Assembly (NCBI RefSeq): GCF_000428925.1
Contig: NZ_AUAW01000004.1
Location: 1 to 64,000 of the forward strand
DNA length: 64,000 nt
Origin: Furfurilactobacillus rossiae DSM 15814
GTDB lineage: Bacteria; Bacillota; Bacilli; Lactobacillales; Lactobacillaceae
Direction: 5' to 3'
Of the stretch, positions 46,708 to 55,200 are shown one piece after another. The notes below the pieces were generated by a model. The model did not search any database. It worked only from the letters and a program-made list of their open reading frames with translations, and was not told the DNA's origin. The stretch's first letter is position 1. The number at the start of each line of letters is the position of its first letter. The position numbers and the translations under genes were made by a program.

Positions 46708-47431
46708 GGATTAACCACTCCTTTTTGATTGTCATATAGGCGTTTGCGGGTTGTGAAGATTGTGTTATCGGGCGGCCAACAACAATGGCGGAACTACCAG
46801 CTTTGGCAGCTTGCCGAGGTGTCATGATACGTTGCTGATCATCGGCGGGGTTTGTTGTTAGCCGAATGCCGGGAGTAACCAGCAGAAAGTCATCGTTAAC
46901 AAACGGTTTGATCGTTGTGACTTCTTGTGGGGAACAGATGACGCCATCTGCGCCGGACGTGTCAGCCAGTTGAGCGAGTTGGCGAACCTGATCAGTCATT
47001 GGTAAGCTGACGTGCTGCTCATTAACTAACATCTTTTCTGAGATGGATGTTAGCTCAGTTACTGCCAATAATTTTGGCGGTGTCACGTGAGCTTGCTGTG
47101 CACCTCGCTGGAGCCCCCGTTTGGCTGCAGCAATCATGGTTCCACCACCTAACGCATGGACTGTGGTGTACTGGATACCAAGTTGTCCGAGTTGGTAAGC
47201 AGCCCGTTCCACAGTATTTGGAATGTCATGTAGTTTCAAGTCTAAGAAGATGTCAAAACCGCATTGTTGAATATGGCGAATCATCGCAGTTCCTTCACTG
47301 TAGAATAGTTCCATACCAACTTTTACTGCAGGCCGATCATCCGTTTGTGATAGTTGATCAAGCAATTGATCGACTGACGACGTCGTACTTACATCAAGAG
47401 CGACAATAATCGAATTTGCGCTGGCGTTCAT
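46700..47431 (-). CDS. pyrF: Orotidine 5'-phosphate decarboxylase
   Basis: 243 residues. It starts SIIVALDVSTTSSVDQLL, has the active-site FDIFLDLKLHDIPNTVERAA (DxKxxDI), and TPGIRL with SAIVVGRPITQS at the phosphate site. It makes UMP. The ATG at 47429-47431 is preceded by AAAGGAAG. First gene of a pyrF-E-D operon. The rest of the pathway (pyrR-B-C-carA-carB) is not in the window. Confidence 0.97.
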   Translation of the reverse strand: MNASANSIIVALDVSTTSSVDQLLDQLSQTDDRPAVKVGMELFYSEGTAMIRHIQQCGFDIFLDLKLHDIPNTVERAAYQLGQLGIQYTTVHALGGGTMIAAAKRGLQRGAQQAHVTPPKLLAVTELTSISEKMLVNEQHVSLPMTDQVRQLAQLADTSGADGVICSPQEVTTIKPFVNDDFLLVTPGIRLTTNPADDQQRIMTPRQAAKAGSSAIVVGRPITQSSQPANAYMTIKKEWLIHD

Positions 47432-47465
47432 GAAAACTTCCTTTCGACCACTTGGGCACAAAAAA

Positions 47466-47503
47466 ATGGATCATCTGCCCGGCTAACCGTTCAGACGATC
47501 CAT
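47466..47503 (-). terminator. pyrF attenuator terminator
   Basis: ATGGATCATCTG (47466-47477) pairs with CAGACGATCCAT (47492-47503), followed by T6 or more on the minus strand. It lies between the PyrR-type site and pyrF, so it should be the conditional terminator. Confidence 0.85.
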
Positions 47504-47554
47504 GGATGGCATACACTTCGCCATAATATCGGATTGAATTTGAGCTAGCTTACC

Positions 47555-47568
47555 AACCTCACAGGATT
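47555..47568 (-). promoter_or_regulatory. PyrR-binding loop in pyrF leader
   Basis: The RNA reads AATCCTGTGAGGTT, an exact match to the PyrR-binding consensus ARUCCNGNGAGGYU, in a stem closed by ACCAA/TTGGT. PyrR with UMP would stabilise it and favour the downstream terminator. Confidence 0.85.
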
Positions 47569-47600
47569 GGTTTAAAGCGGCGCTTGTTTAATTGGAGACT

Positions 47601-47629
47601 ATGATACTGTTTTTTTCAGCGGCGTGCAA
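47601..47629 (-). promoter_or_regulatory. pyrF operon promoter
   Basis: Minus-strand TTGCAC (47624-47629), 17 bases, TATCAT (47601-47606). Initiation near 47594 places the PyrR site about 30 nt into the leader. Confidence 0.7.
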
Positions 47630-47755
47630 GGGGGAATTTTTAGGTGATATGGGTTATATGAAACGCCCACTTGCAAATTATTTTTCGACGTGGCATGATA
47701 AGCGACAAGAAAAAATAACGAATGTCAGTGAGCATTCATTTTGGAGGTAATTGTG

Positions 47756-48982
47756 ATGAATCAAGCACCAGTAGCTTCTGCGATCCATACAGACAGTCAG
47801 CAGAAATGGACTATTGCATCCACCAGTGCCGGTTTTGCGTTGGAAAATATGGATGTGATGTTTTTGTCATTTGCATTAAGCTCAATTATCACAGAACTAC
47901 ATCTATCAGCAGGTCAGGCAGGAATGATTTCTTCAGTGACTAACCTGGGTATGCTGGCAGGTGGTTTACTATTTGGATTATTAGGTGACCGGTACGGAAG
48001 GGTAAAAATCTTTTCGTACACGGTCTTTATTTTTGCCATTGCGACCACGGCTATGGCGTTTGCAAACTCGATTGGTTGGATCTATTTATTCCGATTTTTA
48101 ACGGGCATTGGCGCTGGTGGTGAGTACGGTGTGGGTATTGCACTGATTTCGGAACGGTTTGCCGCCAATAAGATTGGCCGGATGACTTCGGTAGCTGCTA
48201 TCGGCGGTCAAATTGGGGCAGCATTGGCGGCCGTTCTTGCAGCCGTCATTTTACCAACATTGGGCTGGCACGCATTATTTTTCCTTGGCTTAATTCCAGT
48301 TACCTTGACCGTCATTATTCGACGTCATGTGCACGAAACACCCGCATTTTTAAAGGCTAAACGAAGTGCCAACACACAGTCGGTTAACCTACTGGTGTTG
48401 TTCAATAGTCCACGCAGGGCATACCAAACGGTTGGACTCATGTTGATGTCAGTGGTTCAAATTGCTGGTTATTTTGGGTTGATGAACTGGTTGCCCTCAA
48501 TTATGCAAAAGCAGGCTCATGTATCGGTATCAGGATCCGCCATGTGGATGATAGCAACCATTGCCGGCATGGTCATGGGGATGTTTGTCTTTGGTAATGT
48601 ACTAGATAACATTGGACCTCGATGGGCGTTTGGCATTTTCCTCATTGGGGCAGCAATTTCGGTTTATATCTTCACACTAGCTAAAACGACAGCGACAATT
48701 CTGCCAGCCGGTGCGCTGATTGGATTCTTTTCAAACGGCATGTTTGGTGGTTATGGTGCCGTGATCAGTGAACTTTATCCGGTCACGATTCGCTCAACGG
48801 CCAATAATGTGATTGTGAATGTAGGCCGTGCAATCGGGGGGTTCTCCTCGGTGGCAATTGGCTTACTTATGGAACACTTTACTTTGCCAATTGTCATGGG
48901 TAGCTTGGCGGGATTATACATCTTTAGTTTTATCGTAATGTTGACGATTCCAGCCTTGGTCAAACGGGGCGTTACTGCTTAG
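47756..48982 (+). CDS. MFS transporter, organic-acid:H+ symporter-like
   Basis: 408 residues, 12 membrane segments. Diagnostic parts: FALENMDVMFLSFALSSI in helix 1, GLLGDRYGRVKIF (motif A), GIGAGGEYGVGIALISERF, and a C-terminal ISELYPVTIRSTANN typical of the AAHS/sialate/sugar-acid branch of the superfamily. It is likely a proton-coupled importer of an organic acid; the substrate is not readable. The ATG at 47756 has GGAGG 8 nt upstream. It is transcribed alone, ending near a bidirectional terminator. Confidence 0.88.
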   Translation: MNQAPVASAIHTDSQQKWTIASTSAGFALENMDVMFLSFALSSIITELHLSAGQAGMISSVTNLGMLAGGLLFGLLGDRYGRVKIFSYTVFIFAIATTAMAFANSIGWIYLFRFLTGIGAGGEYGVGIALISERFAANKIGRMTSVAAIGGQIGAALAAVLAAVILPTLGWHALFFLGLIPVTLTVIIRRHVHETPAFLKAKRSANTQSVNLLVLFNSPRRAYQTVGLMLMSVVQIAGYFGLMNWLPSIMQKQAHVSVSGSAMWMIATIAGMVMGMFVFGNVLDNIGPRWAFGIFLIGAAISVYIFTLAKTTATILPAGALIGFFSNGMFGGYGAVISELYPVTIRSTANNVIVNVGRAIGGFSSVAIGLLMEHFTLPIVMGSLAGLYIFSFIVMLTIPALVKRGVTA

Positions 48983-49156
48983 GCAAAATTACGATTTTTT
49001 CTCCAAGGCTGATCAATTTAGGATAACCGTTTAACGTTTGCTTTGCCGCAGTATTCTGACTCACGGTACAGATGGATGCATATATTTGACGTCGGATAGA
49101 AAATGCCAAACAAAGTATTACCCGGGAAATAATCCCTTTTAAAACAAGACACATAT

Positions 49157-49216
49157 AAAAAGACACTGTCTCGTGCACTGGTAGTTGTATACCATGTGCG
49201 AAGGCAATGTCTTTTT
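49157..49216. terminator. Bidirectional terminator between MFS and adhesin genes
   Basis: AAAAAGACA (49157-49165) and TGTCTTTTT (49208-49216) flank an inner GTGCA..TGGTA/TACCA..TGTGC pairing. It lies between convergent genes and has a T run on either strand. Confidence 0.8.
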
Positions 49217-49238
49217 AAGTCGGCTGAGGAAACTTTAA

Positions 49239-52200
49239 TTAATCATTTGAATCCTCGTCACGTTTGCGTCGTTTAAGTCCTGCAAGTGCTAGCAACGTTC
49301 CTAATAAGCCTAAACCAACTTCTGCTGCTACAGTATTGGCATGTTCGCCGGTGTGTGGCAGTTCGGTCGTTTTTTCTTTATTAGCGAATGTGGGTTTCGA
49401 TGTGACAGAGCTTTCTGAGACGGATGGATCTTTTACAGAAATACTTTGACTATTCACATTGCTGGTCACAGCATCTGTAGCCGCACGTGACTTAAGCGTC
49501 TGAGATTTCTGCTGAACAAGCGATTGTGTTGTTTTGCTATTGTTTTGCTGCTCAGAGACGCGCGATGCCATTGCCGATTCTTGAACGGCTTGACTGAGCT
49601 GTGACACATGAACCGATGATGAAGTGTTTTCCTGGTGACTTGTTGCGGAAGCCTGACTCTGCACGGAAATATTGTCCTGTTGACTTGCTTGCGAAAGCTG
49701 GCTCTCGTTGGCCGATTCGGGGACATTAGTTGCCGGTCCCTTAACGGTTACTGTCGCCGTTTTCACGACAGGATCACCAAAAATGTAAATAACTGTATAA
49801 ACGCCAGGTTTTAATGTGTTGACGTTATCTGCGTTTTTAACGATCCCGTTTTGCATGATGAATTCTTGCCAGTCAACGGGGACACCATGATTGTTTTTAG
49901 CATTGACGAAATTCATACTTGGATTCCAAGTATCTCCCTGTGTCAGCGTGATATCAGTGACATTGAGATCAGCGTATGACTTGATGGTTAGCGAAGCACC
50001 AAGCGTCGTTACCGTGTAATTTTGAGCGTTTTTAACGGCAACATTAACATCGTAAGTTCCTTTGTCTTCGTTCATATTAGAACGCGTGTAAACGAGCTCG
50101 TAAGGGTTTGAATCTAACCACCCAACAACATCGCTGGCATAGCTATCTGGGTCACCAAACGTTTTTTCAGCATGATGCATCGTCACAGTTAGCGGAGCCG
50201 GTGTGACCTTGAATGTTGCAACAGCCGGGCCACCAATAATATCCAAATTAGAATTAGCTTCCCGGAATTTTGCCAATCCGCTTTCAGATAGTGAAACGGA
50301 ATATTGACCAACGTCTTGGTTGTTTGCAGTCGGCGCTAAAATTGTAAAATCAGTTGCAGTTAGGCCAGCTGGCATTTTGATGAGGTTTGGAACATTGATT
50401 GTATAAACTGATGGGACAGGCTGAGCATTATACGTTTTATCGGCAACGACTGGTTTGAACTCAGCGGCGTTTACTTTAGCTTTTTGGATTGTATAAAGAC
50501 CAGATGTAACACCATCAAATGAATAGTCGATATTTTGTGCCTTTAATTTAGTGAGGCCAATCTTATTCAATTGAATTGTATATGTGCCTGCTCCAGTCAA
50601 ATCTGTAGTGCCTGTAATTGGGCTGATATCGAAATCATCAGAAGTCAAAGCTGCCTGTTGCATGAAGGCTGGCATTGTTAATGCGAATAGGTTATTCGGA
50701 ACCACTGCTGGTTGACCGTCATAAACTTTCTGTGTGCTGCCAATCTTGATATCTGCAGTTGATACCGGCTTAACTGACACATATAAGGAGCCAGGATCGG
50801 TTGCCACATCATAATTGTTGGTTAACTCGTCTTCATTATCAACAATAACCAGTAGCTCATAATGACCGTTTCGAATGGGAGTTGGGTTGGATGCAATTTC
50901 AACATGAGCTTTCACTGAATCTGATGAAATGAGCCCAGCGGTAGTGAATGAAAGGTCCAAGTTTTGATCGCCAACAACCTTGTGTTGATCCGTGGCTTTG
51001 AGAGAAAGCTTCTTTTTGTTAATGAAGTACGTACCTGGATGGACACTACTGATAGTGTAATCTTTATTGGCATCCTGAATCTTTTTCAGGCCTGACGCAG
51101 TAATTTGAACTTGATAAGTCCCAGCCTGAATCAGATCAGAACTGCCTTTTATAACACTTGTGATAACAAAGTCGTCACGATTTAAATTTGTTGGCATTTG
51201 AAGATTTTGTTCACTTTGAAATTGGATTGTTGGTAATTCGGCAGTGCCATCATAAACTTTGCTAAATTTAACAATCGATACAGTTGCTACGGCCGGTGTA
51301 ATCGTAAAGATTCCGTCGGTATTGGTAATAGTGTAATTACGCAAGGTTTGTGAATCTGCGTTTACTGACGATGAGACGTTGTAAGTGCCGACGGATTCAC
51401 CAGCATCTCTACTGGTAGAAACCGTAATCACGTCGCTACCCATTGTTCCAGTGATTGTAGCAGTCAGTTGTGAGTCTTTTTCGCCGAAAACCTTTGTATT
51501 GTTAGTAGTGGTCACAATTAGATTAGCTGGTGTAATTTCATAATGACCTGAAATGTTAGTTAAATCAGTTTGTGTAAATGCAGTTCCAAGCTGCTTTTGT
51601 ACATGCTGAATGCCAGTGGCAGTAAGCTGCCATGCGTATTGACCGACGTTGCTTTCGGCTGTTGGGTCAACATTTTGGCCAGATTCATTGGTAAAGGTGT
51701 AATCTTCTGCGGCTAATGTGACATTTGGGACAGTGCCGTTGTATGCCGTACTTACTGGTTGAATCTGCAATGTCGGCACATACTTGGATGAAATTGAGGC
51801 GCCATCATAGGAGCTTGAAGATGATCCGATTGTTGGCGTTGCTTTATAGTCGATGGTGTAATAGTAGTTTACATCATCATTAGTCGTGGCGAAGAGACCA
51901 GTAGCATTTGCTGGTATCTCACTGAGCGTGTAACCGTCAATTTGTGCGGCACTTGTTGTGTATTGGCTATTAAAATTACCACTCATAATCTTTGTAGCAG
52001 CGATTTTGTCGGTTGTGCCCAAAATGTAATAGTTAGCACTAATTGTTTCTTGGAGGGGCACGTATTCGTAATTAACTTCAGCAGTATTTGTACCAAACGT
52101 GCCGTTGGCATTTGCAGGCGTAATGGCTAATTTATAACCGTCAACTTTGGCCGCTACGGCCGAGTACTTGCCATCAAAGAAACCATTCACAATCGTTGAT

Positions 52201-55200
52201 GCTGCAACCTTATTCGTAGTGCCCTTAAGGTAGTAATTAACGCTAATTGATTCAGGAAGTGGCGCATACTCATAAATAACTGGCGCGTTAGTAATGCCAA
52301 ATGTGCCAGTAGCGTTTGCTGGCGTCCCAACTAATTTGTAACCGACGATATCTTTAGAAGCTGTCGCGTACTGAGTGTTGAAGGCACCTTTTACTATAGT
52401 TGGATCTGTGAGTGCAGTCTCTGTACCTTGAACAAGATAGCGAGACTCCACGGATTCAGTATCGGCCGTGTAGAAGTAAGCAACTTCTTTGTTTGTTGTA
52501 CCAAACGTTCCAGTGGCATTTGCCGGCGTTTCATCAAGTGTGTATCCAGTAATTTGGGCGGCAGGGGCCACGTATTGAGCATTGAAATCACCACTTATAA
52601 TTGTCGAATCTTTAATCTTGTTAGTCGTGCCTTTAAGGTAATAGTTAACGTTCACCGATTCTGACAGTGGTGTGTAGACTACGTTAACTGTGACTCCAGG
52701 GGTATCAGGAACAGTGGGCATTGTTTCTGGTAATGCATAACCCGGAATTGCCGGTAGGTTAACGCTAGACTGAATTGATTGACCAGGTGTGCCGGTGCCA
52801 AGCAGACCGTTAGCGATTTTATTACCCTTACTGTCGACTGGCAAAGCCGTGTAATTAACGGTGTAATAGTAATTAACAGTGTTTCCCGTTGGGGCGTAGA
52901 TGCCTTGGGCATTATCAGGTGTGGCTACTAACGTATAGCCATCAACGTTTGCAGCAGAAGTTTGATAATTCAAACCTGCGGCACCATTCGTGACAATTGA
53001 ATCACCAATTTTAGTGGTTGTACCGTTGACGTAATAATTAGCAGTGACAGTCGTGTTTTGACGGTATTTAACGGTTACCGACTGGTTTCCCTGATCCGTT
53101 AACGTATAACTAGTTGGTTGACTAGGTACAAGTGCGTACCCAACGACAGTGGGCTGTTCAATTGAAATGGTATTTCCTACCTGTTGGTCATTAACCGTCT
53201 TAGCAGGCACAGTCGCCAGTTGATTGCCGTCCTGGTCAACATAAGATACTGACACGACTGGCGTAATTGTCAGCATTCCATCAGCAGTTGTTACCGTGTA
53301 ATTAGGATTAAGGCCATTGGTAACAGAAATTCTGTAGTTGCCAGGTTTTTCTCCTGTTTCACGTGAAACTGTGTAATTCAATTGATCATTGTTTACAAGG
53401 CCAGAAACCGGGTTGCCGCCAATTGCGCTACTTGTTGCTGAAAATGTTGAATCATCATTTCCAAATACTTTCGTGGCGTTGTTTGCTGTGACCAGAATTG
53501 ACCGTGGCGTGATCGTAAATGTCGCGGAATCACCAGGCACCAAGATGTAATTTGGATTAGGATTTTCTGCAGCAGACACAGAAATTGTGTAAGTGCCAAC
53601 GCCATCTTTGCCGTCAGCGCTCAGGGTCCGTTTGACCTGATAAATATTGTCATCGCCAATTACGATACCGATGTTAGGATCACCGTTCAGTGCTTCGGGT
53701 GTATTCACGTTGAAGATATCACTAGGGTCAGATTGACCATAAACCTTTGAACCCGGTTTCGGTGTAACGCGCACCTTTTTTGGCACAATAGTGAAACTGC
53801 CAGTTGGAAGTTCACTCAGATTAACATTGCTAAAGTCGTACGTTGGGTTTGCTTGTCTGAGGGCATCCAAGCCTAACTGATTTAGTGACAACACATAAGT
53901 CCCAACATCTTTACCTGCTGTGCGGGTGAAGTCTGCTGATGTTAAGGAACCACTATTCATCAATGTGGTTGCATTACCACTGACATCGTTTAAGGTCACA
54001 GTATATTGAGTATCAAGTTGATTGTCATCGGTCGTTTTACCGTCATAGACTTTTGAACCACTGAGGGTAACTTTGAGCCAATGTCCATATAATGTGACGT
54101 TATTGGTTCCAGTGGCAATGTCATTAAGGCTTGGCATAGTCGTAGCAGTGGTTGTTTCAGAAGTACTCCAACCGAGTAATGGCAAGTTGAAAACATTGAG
54201 TGAACTTTGTGTTAAGGCACGAACGGTGCTGTTCTTTTCAGCCGAAATAACTTGGTTAGGCATACTTTGATTGTCTGGGTCGTTAGGTACAAAGGTAACG
54301 CTGATGGTTGATTCTTTGGTTGCGTACCGTTCGGTGAAGGTTAACGTTTGATCGGCAGAGGCGGCACTTACATTAACTAAGTTATGGTCGATTTTGACGA
54401 AGTCGCCAGGTAAGTAGTTGTGCTTTTTGCCATCTTGATCCGTGTATGACCATCCGAGAAAGACCTCGTCAGAATTTGCGGACCAATTAGCTGGTTCATC
54501 TGCCAAACGGATGGTAGTCCCTAAACCATATTTACTGTTGTCAGAAACTGGAGATTTATGATCGCTACCGACTTGATAAGCAATATTGAAATGCACAGCG
54601 TCATAGGACCCAAAAACGTTGTAATCACGGGTAATTAAAAGACCATTTTTAAGAGCAACAGCAGAGCTACCAACCATGTAGTTCCAGTTTAAAAAGCGGC
54701 CACGGTCAGGATCAATCGTGCTTGCGTTGTAGGTCGCTGGCGTCTTGGCTTCGTCATTTTGGGCGTAAACTTGTGCCAAACTAGTTAGCTCTTTACCGTT
54801 AATCATGTCATTGTAATCGGCATAGTAGTGGATGTGATAAGTTGACTCAGTCCATTTGGCGAATAACGTGACATTACGAGCGGGCATTGTTGAAAATTCT
54901 GGTTGCCCATTTTGGGTAAACGGTTGTGTCCCATTGGCATCAACATACCAGCCATCGAAGACATAGCCAGCACGTGAAGGCGTTGGGAAGTTGGCAGAGG
55001 AGATTGACGCACCAAACAGAAAGCTGTGTGTGCTAATTTTGTCGCCAGGTGTTTGATCATCGAAAGACAACGTGTAGGATTGACGATCATAGTATAAGTT
55101 AAATATCTCAGTGCCATTGTCGTCAGGAACTCCCTCGATGGCTGCTTGATGTGCGATAACGGGTGTTCCCGGGATTTGCTTCGAACTTAATTGAGTTCCA

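Noticed and set aside
51858-53051. Regularly spaced repeats that could suggest a CRISPR array
   Set aside because: Units of ~204 nt are diverged and lie in one long open frame encoding MucBP-like domains; no short identical repeats or spacers.
52428-55117. Small frames on either strand inside the adhesin gene
   Set aside because: Repeated-sequence shadows of the adhesin; no start signals and no recognisable proteins.
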